Shown in pieces: positions 34,548-42,358 of a stretch of 64,000 bases of DNA. The position numbers were made by a program, and so were the translations under genes. Source of the DNA: Mitsuaria sp. PDC51. Lineage in GTDB: Bacteria; Pseudomonadota; Gammaproteobacteria; Burkholderiales; Burkholderiaceae_C. The DNA lies in the NCBI RefSeq assembly GCF_900113225.1, contig NZ_FOZE01000001.1:558001-622000 (forward strand), in the 5' to 3' direction. A model generated the notes under the pieces. It was given only the letters and a program-made list of their open reading frames with translations, was not told the DNA's origin and did not search any database. Numbering within the stretch: the first letter of the stretch is position 1; every line of letters starts with the position of its first letter.

Positions 34548-35632
34548 GGCTGGCGCTCCTCTTCGGCGGCGATGTCGCGGTCCTGCGCGGTGAAGAAGGG
34601 CAGGACCCGATCGAGCAGCGCCTGCGGCGCTTCCTCGGGGATGTAGTGGCCGCAGGGCAGGGCCTCGCCGCGCAGGTCCGTCGCCAGCGGTCGCCACAGC
34701 GCCAGCGGATCGAAGCAGCGATGCACGACACCGTGCTCGCCCCACAGCGCCAGCAGCGGCATGGTGAGCCGACGTCCGGCGTCGCGGTCCTCGCGGTCGT
34801 GGACCAGGTCGATGCCGGCGCTGGCGCGATAGTCCTCGCAGAGGCCGCGGGCGGTGCCCGGCAGTGCGAGGCAGCGCTGATACTCCGACAGGGCCAGCGG
34901 ATCGAAGGGCGCCAGGCCCGCGCTGCGGCGGCCCATCACGTCGCGGACATAGGCGGCGGGATCGGCCTCGATGAGGCGCTCGGGCAGCGGTGCCGGCTGG
35001 ATCAGGAAGAACCAGTGCCAGTAGGCGCGCGCGAAGGCGTCGTTGGCGCCGGCGTACATGTCCAGGGTCGGCGCGATGTCCAGCAGCGCCAGCCGACGCA
35101 CGGCCGTCGGGGCGTCCATCGCGAGCCGGTGGGCGACGCGCGCGCCGCGGTCGTGCGCCAGCACGTCGAAGCGCGGGTGACCGAGCGCCCGCATCACCGC
35201 CAGCATGTCGGCCGCCATCGTCCGTTTGCTGTAGGCGGATGCGTCGGTCGCCGAGCCTGGTGCCGACGCCGACGCCGATGTCGATGTCGATGTCGACGCC
35301 GATGTCGATGTCGATGTCGATGTCGACGCTGGCGGCTTCGATGAATCGCCATAACCGCGCAGGTCGGCGGCGACGACGGTGAAACGCTCCGCCAGCGCCG
35401 GCGCGACCTTGTGCCAGATCGCGCGCGTTTGCGGATGGCCATGCAGCAGAAGCAGTGGCGGGCCCGAGCCGCCGACGGTCGCTTCCACCTGCACGCCATT
35501 GGCGGTGGCAACGCGAATGTGGTGGAAGCCGGGGAACAGCGCGTCGAGCGCGCCGCGGCCGGCGATGGTTTCCGGCGCTCCGGTGAAGGCCGATGAAGCC
35601 GGTGGGGTGTCCATGACGGGGAAGGGCGGCAT
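34544..35632 (-). CDS. Alpha/beta hydrolase resembling haloacetate dehalogenase
   Basis: The 362-aa protein has the epoxide hydrolase/haloalkane dehalogenase pattern: oxyanion HGHPQT, VVAADLRGYGDSSKP, nucleophile elbow AHDRGARVAHRL (Asp instead of Ser) and a C-terminal catalytic His in CGHYIPEEAP. FFLIQPAPLPERLIEADP is characteristic of fluoroacetate dehalogenase-like members. An unusual insert of about 22 alternating Ser/Thr/Ala residues follows the SSKPPA motif and is encoded by a hexanucleotide repeat. Start at 35632 has GGAG 8 bases upstream; 35695 is also in frame. It leads the minus-strand leuCD unit. Confidence 0.85.
   Translation of the reverse strand: MPPFPVMDTPPASSAFTGAPETIAGRGALDALFPGFHHIRVATANGVQVEATVGGSGPPLLLLHGHPQTRAIWHKVAPALAERFTVVAADLRGYGDSSKPPASTSTSTSTSASTSTSTSASASAPGSATDASAYSKRTMAADMLAVMRALGHPRFDVLAHDRGARVAHRLAMDAPTAVRRLALLDIAPTLDMYAGANDAFARAYWHWFFLIQPAPLPERLIEADPAAYVRDVMGRRSAGLAPFDPLALSEYQRCLALPGTARGLCEDYRASAGIDLVHDREDRDAGRRLTMPLLALWGEHGVVHRCFDPLALWRPLATDLRGEALPCGHYIPEEAPQALLDRVLPFFTAQDRDIAAEEERQP
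35262..35327. repeat. Hexanucleotide tandem repeat inside the hydrolase gene
   Basis: Eleven units of G(C/T)CGA(C/T), mostly GTCGAT, run without interruption. On the minus strand they encode an alternating Ser/Thr/Ala stretch between two core motifs of the hydrolase. Because the unit is two codons, copy-number change would lengthen or shorten the linker without shifting the frame. Confidence 0.9.
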
Positions 35633-35734
35633 GCGGTCTCCAGAGGGGGTCGCCGTCGAGGATTGACGGTCGACGGGCAGCGGTCGATGGTCCATGTCGG
35701 CCCCGATTCTGGAAGTGAATCGCAGGCACATAAT

Positions 35735-35747
35735 TTCCGGTTTGGAA
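35735..35747. promoter_or_regulatory. Candidate LysR-type operator
   Basis: TTCC-GGTTT-GGAA forms an inverted repeat in the divergent gap between the hydrolase and LysR genes, followed by a second GGAA...TTCC pair to 35760. The T-N11-A type spacing and location fit a LysR-type binding site controlling both genes. Confidence 0.4.
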
Positions 35748-35772
35748 GTTCTTTCATTCCTGGAGTTCATTA

Positions 35773-36684
35773 ATGGACGGCTTCTCCGACCTGGCCTTCT
35801 TCGCGCTGTTGGTGAAACAGGGCAGCCTGGCCGCCGCGGCGCAGCAGATGGGCGTCACGCCGCCGGCCGTCAGCAAGCGGCTGGCCGCGATCGAGCGCCG
35901 GCTGGGCGTCCAGCTGCTGCAGCGGACCACGCGCCGCATCGGCCTGACGCCGGAGGGCGAGACCTACCTCGTTGACGGCGCGCGCGTGCTGGAGGAACTC
36001 GAGGCGCTGGAGCGCACGGTGGCCGGGAGCCGGGCGGCGCCGAAGGGGCTGCTGCGGGTGTCGGCGAGTTTCGGCTTCGGTCGCAAGCATGTGGCGCCGG
36101 CGCTGTCGCGCTTCGCGCGGCAGTTCCCGGACGTGGAGGTGCAGCTCGAACTCACCGACCGGTCGGTCAACCTGATCGAGCAGGGCGTGGACCTGCAGGT
36201 CCTGGTCGGCACGCCGCCGGATGCGCGCCTGACCGCGCGGTTGCTGGCGCGCAACCGTCGCGTGCTGTGCGCCGCGCCGGCCTACCTCAAGCGCGCTGGC
36301 GAGCCAGCGACGCCGCGCGAGCTCGCGCGACACGCCTGCCTCTTCATCCGCGAGAGCGACGAGACCTTCGGCACCTGGCACTTCCAGCAGGGAGCGCGCA
36401 AGGAGACGGTGAAGGTGCGCGGACCGCTGGCGGCCAACGACGGCGAGAGCGTGCTGGCCTGGGGTCTGGATGGGCACGGCGTGCTGATGCGCTCGCGGTG
36501 GGAGGCGGCGCCGATGCTGCGCTCGGGGCGGCTGCGGCCGCTGCTGATTGACTGGGAACTGCCGCCGGCGGACATCCACCTGATTTATCCGCCGCGCGCG
36601 CAACTGGCAGCGAAGACGCGCGCGCTGGTGGACTTCCTGATGGCGCGCTTCGAGCCGCATCGCGACGGCGACGGAGGTTGGTGA
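35773..36684 (+). CDS. LysR-family transcriptional regulator (DmlR-like)
   Basis: The 303-aa regulator has the N-terminal LysR helix-turn-helix (GSLAAAAQQMGVTPPAVSKRLAAIE; residues about 18-42) and a C-terminal effector domain beginning LLRVSASFGFGRKHVAPAL, the pattern of DmlR-type regulators of organic-acid catabolism. It is divergent from the hydrolase-leuC-leuD operon and the gap holds inverted repeats, so it most likely controls that operon in response to a hydroxy-acid. Confidence 0.9.
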   Translation: MDGFSDLAFFALLVKQGSLAAAAQQMGVTPPAVSKRLAAIERRLGVQLLQRTTRRIGLTPEGETYLVDGARVLEELEALERTVAGSRAAPKGLLRVSASFGFGRKHVAPALSRFARQFPDVEVQLELTDRSVNLIEQGVDLQVLVGTPPDARLTARLLARNRRVLCAAPAYLKRAGEPATPRELARHACLFIRESDETFGTWHFQQGARKETVKVRGPLAANDGESVLAWGLDGHGVLMRSRWEAAPMLRSGRLRPLLIDWELPPADIHLIYPPRAQLAAKTRALVDFLMARFEPHRDGDGGW

Positions 36685-36708
36685 CGCGGGACGAGACCCC
36701 TCACCCCT

Positions 36709-36802
36709 CCCTCTCCCCCGCCGGGGGAGAGGGTGTTCCACCGAGCGTGTGCTGAAGAAGCCACTGCGCCTGCGGACTCCCTCTCCCGCTTGCGGGAGAG
36801 GG
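36709..36802. repeat. REP-like palindromes after the LysR gene
   Basis: Two hairpins of the same type lie here: CCCTCTCCCCC/GGGGGAGAGGG (36709-36733) and CCCTCTCCCGC/GCGGGAGAGGG (36779-36802), each an 11-bp perfect stem with a 2-3 base loop. The second is followed by GGTGAGGG. The same unit occurs twice more at 39340-39433. They are probably mobile REP/BIME-type elements that may also end transcription of the upstream gene. Confidence 0.8.
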
Positions 36803-36837
36803 CTGGGGTGAGGGCCAGCGGCCTTGGCATGAGGGCA

Positions 36838-36876
36838 ATTTGTCCTAGGGCGATCTGTCCTAGGACGATCTGTCCC
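36838..36876. repeat. 15-bp tandem repeat upstream of cydA
   Basis: Two full units (ATTTGTCCTAGGGCG and ATCTGTCCTAGGACG) and a partial third (ATCTGTCCC) lie 38-76 bases before the cydA start. CCTAGG inside each unit is palindromic. They might be a regulator-binding array or only a minisatellite. Confidence 0.65.
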
Positions 36877-36913
36877 TTCCTTGCGATCGCGCAATGCCCA
36901 ACACTGCGCGGCC

Positions 36914-38305
36914 ATGGACCCGTTCATCCTGGCGCGCATGCAGTTCGCGCTCAACATCACCTTCCACATCCTCTTCCCGACGATCACCATCGCACTGGGC
37001 TGGGTGGTGCTCTTCATGCTCTGGCGCTGGCGGCGCAGCGGCGAGGCCGCGTGGCTCGCGGCCTACCAGTTCTGGACCAAGGTCTTCGCGCTGAGCTTCG
37101 CCCTCGGCGTGGTCAGCGGCGTGACGATGAGCTTCCAGTTCGGCACGAACTGGCCCGGCTTCATGGAACGCGCCGGCAACATCGCCGGCCCGCTGCTCGG
37201 CTACGAGGTCCTCACCGCGTTTTTCCTGGAAGCCGGCTTCCTCGGCATCATGCTGTTCGGCCGCGAGCGCGTCAGCCCGCGCCTGCACTTCATCGCCACA
37301 GCCACGGTCGCCTTCGGCACAACGCTGAGCGCGTTCTGGATCCTCAGCCTCAACTCCTGGATGCAGACTCCGGCCGGCTACGAGATGCGCGACGGCATCC
37401 TGCATGCGGTGGACTGGTGGGCGGTGATCTTCAACCCCTCCTTCCCCTACCGGCTGGCCCACAAGCTGCTCGCCTCCGGGCTGACCGTGGCCTTCCTGCT
37501 CAGCGGCCTCAGCGCCTGGCAGATGCTCAAGGGCGTCGAGCGGGCGGAGACGCGGCGGGTGATGCGTCTCGGGCTGACGCTGGGCGCGGTGCTGATCCCG
37601 CTGCAGATCCTGGCCGGCGACCTGCATGGCCTCAACACGCTCAAGCACCAGCCGGCCAAGATCGCCGCGATGGAGGGCATCTGGCACACCGAGCGCGGTG
37701 CGCCGCTGCTGCTGTTCGCGCTGCCCGACGAGCAGGCGAAGGAGAACCGCCTGGCCATCGGCATTCCGCGCCTGGCCAGCCTCATCCTCACCCACGACGC
37801 CGACGGCGAGATCCGCGGCCTGGATCAATTCGAAGGCGCGCATCCGCCGGTCAAGCCGCTGTTCTTCGGCTTTCGCGTGATGGTGGGCATGGGCGTGCTG
37901 ATGCTGGGCTTCGCCTGGGGCGGCTGGTGGCTGTTCCGCCGCTCGGGCTGGCGGCGCCTGCCGCGCGCCTGGCTGTGGGGCCTGTCGCTGATGAGCTTCT
38001 CCGGCTGGATCGCGACCGTCGCCGGCTGGTACGTCACCGAGATCGGCCGGCAACCCTTCATCGTCCACGGCCTGCTGCGGACGCAGGAGGTGGCGGCGCA
38101 CAACCCCGGCTCGATGATCGCCGCGTCGCTGGCCGGCTACGCTACCGTCTACCTGGCGCTGCTGATCGCCTACGTCGCCGCCATCAAGCGGATGGCGGAG
38201 AAGCGTCCCGCCGATGCGCCCGCGCACCTCGGACAGGACGATCCGCAGCCCGGCAGCGCCTCGCACGGCGCCGGCATTCCCGTCATCTCGAGGACCTTCG
38301 CATGA
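36914..38305 (+). CDS. cydA: Cytochrome bd-type ubiquinol oxidase subunit I (CioA-like)
   Basis: CydA carries the haems and quinol site of a proton-pump-independent terminal oxidase with high oxygen affinity. The 463-aa protein starts MDPFILARMQFALNITFH with the conserved His18, and has FWILSLNSWMQTP and GWYVTEIGRQPF. The quinol loop (HGLNTLKHQPAK...) is short, as in CioA/AppC-type cyanide-tolerant oxidases rather than E. coli CydA. It overlaps cydB by 4 bases. No cydX-like small subunit was found after cydB. The repeat upstream may take part in regulation. Confidence 0.95.
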   Translation: MDPFILARMQFALNITFHILFPTITIALGWVVLFMLWRWRRSGEAAWLAAYQFWTKVFALSFALGVVSGVTMSFQFGTNWPGFMERAGNIAGPLLGYEVLTAFFLEAGFLGIMLFGRERVSPRLHFIATATVAFGTTLSAFWILSLNSWMQTPAGYEMRDGILHAVDWWAVIFNPSFPYRLAHKLLASGLTVAFLLSGLSAWQMLKGVERAETRRVMRLGLTLGAVLIPLQILAGDLHGLNTLKHQPAKIAAMEGIWHTERGAPLLLFALPDEQAKENRLAIGIPRLASLILTHDADGEIRGLDQFEGAHPPVKPLFFGFRVMVGMGVLMLGFAWGGWWLFRRSGWRRLPRAWLWGLSLMSFSGWIATVAGWYVTEIGRQPFIVHGLLRTQEVAAHNPGSMIAASLAGYATVYLALLIAYVAAIKRMAEKRPADAPAHLGQDDPQPGSASHGAGIPVISRTFA

Positions 38306-39318
38306 ACGCGCTCGCCGCAACGCCACTGGTCGAGGGCAGCGTGCTGCCGGTGATCTTCATGGCCCTGATGGGCGTGTCGCTGCTGCTCTACGTGGTGCTG
38401 GACGGCTACGACCTGGGCGTCGGCCTGCTGACCGCGGTGGCGCCGGAGGCCGACCGCGACCGGATGGTCGCGTCGATCGGACCGTTCTGGGATGCCAACG
38501 AGACCTGGCTGGTGCTCGCTGTCGGGCTGTTGCTGATCGCCTTCCCGAAGGCGCAGGGCGTGGTGCTGACCGCGCTGTACGCGCCGGTCGTGCTGATGCT
38601 GCTGGGGCTGATCCTGCGCGGCGCGGCCTTCGACTTCCGCGCCAAGGGCGACCCGGCGCACAAGCGCTGGTGGGATGCCGCCTTCGCCGGGGGCTCGGCG
38701 CTGGCCGCGCTGGCGCAGGGCTGGATGCTGGGCCGCTACGTCACCGGCTTCGACGACGGCGCGGGAGCGCGGGTCTTCGCGGCCGGCATCGCGCTGGCGC
38801 TGACGGCCTGTTATGCGCCGCTCGGGGCCGGCTGGCTGCTGATCAAGACCGAGGGCGAGCTCCAGCGGCGCGCCGTCGTCTGGGCCAGGCGCGTGTGGCC
38901 GGCGGTCATCGCGGGGCTGGTGCTGGTGTCGGTCGCCTCGCCGTGCTTGAGCGGCACGGTGCGGGCGCGCTGGTTCGAGCTGCCGGGGATCATCGCGCTG
39001 GCTCCGCTGCCGCTGACGGCGGTGCTCGCGCTCGCGGCCCTGCGGGGATTGCTGAACTCGCATCGCGTGCTGGGCAAGCTGTGCTGGGCGCCGTTCGCGC
39101 TGATGGTGGTGGTGCTGACGCTGAGTTTCTTCGGGCTCTCCTACAGCCTCTATCCGTTCGTCGTGATCGACCGGATCACGCTGTGGCAGGCCGCCGCGGC
39201 GGACGAGTCGCTGCGTTTCCTGCTGGTCGGCGCGGCGCTGACCCTCCCGGTGATCCTGGCCTACAGCCTGTTTTCCTATCGCGTGTTCAAGGGCAAGGTC
39301 CGCGCGCTCGCGTACTGA
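38302..39318 (+). CDS. cydB: Cytochrome bd-type ubiquinol oxidase subunit II
   Basis: The 338-aa multi-pass protein is the second subunit of the oxidase. Family motifs include LLYVVLDGYDLGVGLL near the start, FWDANETWLVLAVGLLLIAFP and the late SLYPFVVIDRITLW. Eight or nine hydrophobic helices are visible. The ATG overlaps the cydA stop by 4 bases. A REP-like element follows its stop. Confidence 0.95.
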   Translation: MNALAATPLVEGSVLPVIFMALMGVSLLLYVVLDGYDLGVGLLTAVAPEADRDRMVASIGPFWDANETWLVLAVGLLLIAFPKAQGVVLTALYAPVVLMLLGLILRGAAFDFRAKGDPAHKRWWDAAFAGGSALAALAQGWMLGRYVTGFDDGAGARVFAAGIALALTACYAPLGAGWLLIKTEGELQRRAVVWARRVWPAVIAGLVLVSVASPCLSGTVRARWFELPGIIALAPLPLTAVLALAALRGLLNSHRVLGKLCWAPFALMVVVLTLSFFGLSYSLYPFVVIDRITLWQAAAADESLRFLLVGAALTLPVILAYSLFSYRVFKGKVRALAY

Positions 39319-39339
39319 CCGCAGGCCTGGCTGTACCGA

Positions 39340-39433
39340 CTCCCTCTCCCGCTTGCGGGAGAGGGAAGGGGTGAGGGTTCCTGCGACGGCCGCTGGCCCT
39401 CACCCCCACCCCTCTCCCGCAAGCGGGAGAGGG
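39340..39433. repeat. REP-like inverted pair after cydB
   Basis: Two copies of the palindromic unit seen at 36779 are arranged head to head: CTCTCCCGC-TT-GCGGGAGA at 39340-39365 and the mirror CCTCTCCCGC-AA-GCGGGAGAGG at 39410-39433, with GGTGAGGG and CCCTCACCCC as inner flanks. The pair flanks a short spacer and forms a BIME-like unit between cydB and the permease gene. Confidence 0.85.
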
Positions 39434-39518
39434 AGTTCGACAGAGGCGGAGAGGGGGCGAGGAGAAGATGGCAACATCGCCACTTCCGCCGCGAGGCGCG
39501 CTGCTCCCGAAGAACTCC

Positions 39519-40181
39519 ATGGATCTCCCGTCCTTGCTTTCCCTGGCCGAGATGGCCTGGCCGGTGCTCTTGAAGGGCACCGGCTACACGCTCCTATTCG
39601 CGGTGATGGCGATGATCTTCGGCCTGCCGCTCGCGGGACTGATCACGCTGGTGCGCGTGCTGCGCGTGCCGGTCCTGGACACGCTGATGGCGGTCTACGT
39701 GAGCGCGATGCGCGGCACGCCGCTGCTGGTGCAGGTGTTCATCGTCTACTACGGCCTCCCGAGCATCGGCATCGAGTTCTCCCCGCTGGTCGCCGGCGTG
39801 CTGACGCTGACGCTGAACGTGGCCGCCTACATGAGCGAGACGATGCGCGGCGCCATCGGCGCGGTGGAGCAGGGCCAGTGGCTGGCGGGCACCTCGCTGG
39901 GTTTGAGCCGCCATCAGACGCTGCGTTTCGTGATCGGGCCGCAGGCGCTGCGCGCGGCGGTGCCCAGCCTGTCCAACAGCCTCATCTCGCTGATCAAGGA
40001 CACCTCGCTGGTGTCGGTGATCGCGGTCACCGAGCTGATGCTGGCCACCAAGGAGTTGATCTCCACCACCTTCCAGCCCTTCCCGCTCTACATGGCGGCC
40101 GCGGCGATCTACTGGCTGCTGAGCTTCGCCTTCGAGCAGGTGCAGAAGTGGATGGAGAAACGGATGGCCTATCCGCATTGA
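39519..40181 (+). CDS. Amino-acid ABC transporter permease (YecS/TcyL-like)
   Basis: The 220-aa inner-membrane protein belongs to the polar amino-acid permease group. It has the EAA-type loop (EQGQWLAGTSLGLSRHQTLRFVIGPQALRAAVPSL) and the opening PVLLKGTGYTLLFA, with about five membrane helices. The start at 39519 matches the family length; an in-frame start at 39468 has a stronger but too-close ribosome site. No binding protein or ATPase is adjacent. It is preceded by the REP pair. Confidence 0.88.
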   Translation: MDLPSLLSLAEMAWPVLLKGTGYTLLFAVMAMIFGLPLAGLITLVRVLRVPVLDTLMAVYVSAMRGTPLLVQVFIVYYGLPSIGIEFSPLVAGVLTLTLNVAAYMSETMRGAIGAVEQGQWLAGTSLGLSRHQTLRFVIGPQALRAAVPSLSNSLISLIKDTSLVSVIAVTELMLATKELISTTFQPFPLYMAAAAIYWLLSFAFEQVQKWMEKRMAYPH

Positions 40182-40283
40182 GGCTTGGCGCTCACCGCTC
40201 ACCGCGGCATGCCTTCCGGCACCCCTCGCGGCACGGGCGCGCATCGCCCGGCCCGTGACGCCGAACGCCGATAGTTCCCACCC

Positions 40284-41210
40284 ATGAGCGCCGCCCCGAT
40301 GACCCATGCCCCTTCGCATCTCTCCACCCACCTGCGCCTGGTCGGCATGGCGGTGCTGTGGGGCGCGTCCTGGCCGTGGGGGCGGGTGCTGGCGCAGGCG
40401 ATGCCGCCGCTGGCAGCGGCCGCCTGCCGTTTCCTGATCGCCGGCGCGATCCTGATGCTGTGGCTGGCGAGCACCGGCCGCCTGGCCGCGCTGCGCAGCT
40501 GGACGGCCTCGCGCTGGGCCGGCATGGTGCTGGCGGCGAGCTTCGGCGTCTTCGGCTACGCGACCTTCTTCATGAGCGGCCTCAAGCATGTGCCGGCCGG
40601 CAAGGGCGCGCTGGTGATCACGCTGAACCCGGTGATCACGCTGCTGCTGGCGGCCTGGATCTTCCATGAGCGGTTGAACAAGCGCATCGGCCTGGGCATG
40701 GCGCTCGCGGCGGTGGGCGCGGCCGTCGTGATCACGCGCGGCGAGCCTTGGCATGTGCTGGACGGGCGCGTCGGCATCGGCGAGCTGCTGCTGCTGGGCT
40801 GCGTCGGCTGCTGGGTGGCCTACACGCTGATCGGTCGCAAGGTGATGGCCGGCGTCGACGCGCTGACCACCACCGCCGTCACCGCCGCGATCGGCGCGGT
40901 GATGCTGCTGGCGCTGACGCTGGCCGTCGACGGCACGGCCGGCCTGGCCGGCGTGCTGGCCGCGCCGCGCAACGCGTGGCTGTGCATGGCGGGCATCACC
41001 GTCGGCTCGACGGCGCTGGCCTACGCCTGGTACTTCGACGGCGTGAAGGCGCTGGGCGCTGGCGCGGCGTCCGGCTACATCACGCTGGTGCCGGTGTTCG
41101 GCGTCGTGTTCTCGGCGCTGTGGCTGGGCGAGGTCGTGGACGCGTCGCTGCTGGTCGGCGGCACGATGGCGATCGCCGGCACCGCGCTGATGAACCTCGG
41201 CCGGCGCTGA
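40284..41210 (+). CDS. EamA/DMT-family transporter
   Basis: The 308-aa protein has ten hydrophobic helices as two EamA repeats: VGMAVLWGASWPWGRVLA in the first and VAYTLIGRKVMAGVDALT leading the second, then GYITLVPVFGVVFSALWLGE. Such proteins export amino acids or other metabolites; the substrate is unknown. It is not regulated by an adjacent MocR gene, unlike the paralogue at 27.8 kb. Confidence 0.9.
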   Translation: MSAAPMTHAPSHLSTHLRLVGMAVLWGASWPWGRVLAQAMPPLAAAACRFLIAGAILMLWLASTGRLAALRSWTASRWAGMVLAASFGVFGYATFFMSGLKHVPAGKGALVITLNPVITLLLAAWIFHERLNKRIGLGMALAAVGAAVVITRGEPWHVLDGRVGIGELLLLGCVGCWVAYTLIGRKVMAGVDALTTTAVTAAIGAVMLLALTLAVDGTAGLAGVLAAPRNAWLCMAGITVGSTALAYAWYFDGVKALGAGAASGYITLVPVFGVVFSALWLGEVVDASLLVGGTMAIAGTALMNLGRR

Positions 41211-41222
41211 GCCGCGGGCCGC

Positions 41223-41441
41223 TTACTTGCGGCCGGCGCCGAGCAGCACCACGCCGCCCAGCGCGATGGCGGCCACGCCGGCCCACATCGGCACGTTGAC
41301 GCGCTTGGTCTCCTCGACCTTGAGCTCGATGGGGCCCAGCTTGGCGGCGGTGTTCTCCTTCGTGTACGAGAAGCCACCGTAGACCAGCGCGAGCACGCCC
41401 GCTGCGATCAGGATCACGCCCACCCAACGAATGCCACCCAT
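41223..41441 (-). CDS. Small two-helix membrane protein
   Basis: The 72-aa product has helices at about residues 4-23 (GVILIAAGVLALVYGGFSY) and 50-68 (MWAGVAAIALGGVVLLG) with a charged loop (AKLGPIELKVEETKRVNVP) between them. Very similar short proteins are common in proteobacteria but have no known function. It is convergent with the EamA gene, 12 bases after its stop. Confidence 0.75.
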   Translation of the reverse strand: MGGIRWVGVILIAAGVLALVYGGFSYTKENTAAKLGPIELKVEETKRVNVPMWAGVAAIALGGVVLLGAGRK

Positions 41442-41620
41442 GACGTCCTCCAGTCCTTGCGATAGGGATTGACCGGCGGCCGCGTCGCTTCGCGCCCATC
41501 CCGCCGGGGTGGCTCATTGGACCTCAAGCCGGCGGCGGCGCAAGTAGGACGGCACCGCATTCTGGCGACGACGCCGGCCCGAGGCCCGGCTCGCGGCACG
41601 CGCCCGTGGAGAATGCGTCG

Positions 41621-42304
41621 ATGCGTGTCCTTCGAGTCCTCGTCCTGACGCGGCGCCATCCGTCCGCCATCCTGTTGCTGGTGCAGTTGCTGGGACTGCT
41701 GCTGTATCCGCTGATCGAGTCCAGCCGCGCCGCGCCGCTGGCGCTCAGCGCCTTCGGCATCGTGGTGCTGGTCTTCACCACGCGCATGGTGCGCAGCACG
41801 CCGGGGCTGACCTGGCTGAGCGTGACCATCGCGCTGCCGGCGATCGCGCTGTTGCTGCTGCAGGCGTTCCGGGGCATGGACCAGCTGCTGCCGTGGTCCG
41901 CCGCGCTGGAGGCGCTGTTCTACTTCTATGCCGCCGCCAGCCTGATCGCCTACATGATGAGCGACTGGCATGCGACCACCGACGAGCTCTTCGCCGCCGG
42001 CGCCACCTTCACGCTGCTGGCCTGGGGCTTCGCCCACCTGTTCGTCGTGGTGCAGGCGCTGTATCCGGGCAGCTTCTCGGCGGCGGTGGATCCGCAGTCG
42101 CCGCGCACCTGGACCGAGCTGATGTTCCTGAGCTTCGCGCTGCTGTCCAGCACCGGCATCGGCGACGTGATCCCGGTCAAGCCGCTGGCGCGCGCGGTCA
42201 CGACGGTCGAGATGTTCGTCGGCGTCATGTACCTGGCGGCCGTCGTGTCGCGGCTGATCGGGCTGACGCTGATCCGGCGCCGCGAGCTGTCCGACCTCGA
42301 CTGA
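41621..42304 (+). CDS. Ion-channel-like membrane protein
   Basis: The 227-aa protein has about six hydrophobic spans. The last two flank SALLSSTGIGDVIPVKP, which resembles the potassium-channel pore (TxGYGD) but with GIGD in place of GYGD, as in two-helix channel (Ion_trans_2) proteins. Selectivity is therefore doubtful. The preceding helices (residues 1-150) do not look like a classical voltage sensor. Start at 41621 has GGAG upstream; a GTG at 41606 is also in frame. Confidence 0.75.
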   Translation: MRVLRVLVLTRRHPSAILLLVQLLGLLLYPLIESSRAAPLALSAFGIVVLVFTTRMVRSTPGLTWLSVTIALPAIALLLLQAFRGMDQLLPWSAALEALFYFYAAASLIAYMMSDWHATTDELFAAGATFTLLAWGFAHLFVVVQALYPGSFSAAVDPQSPRTWTELMFLSFALLSSTGIGDVIPVKPLARAVTTVEMFVGVMYLAAVVSRLIGLTLIRRRELSDLD

Positions 42305-42358
42305 CGATCGCGGCCGCGGCTCAGCGCAGCGCAGCGCCGCGGTCGCCGTCGTCGTCGC

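Noticed and set aside
35262-35327. CRISPR-like array
   Set aside because: It is a continuous hexanucleotide repeat without spacers and lies inside a coding frame. No CRISPR array was seen anywhere in the window.
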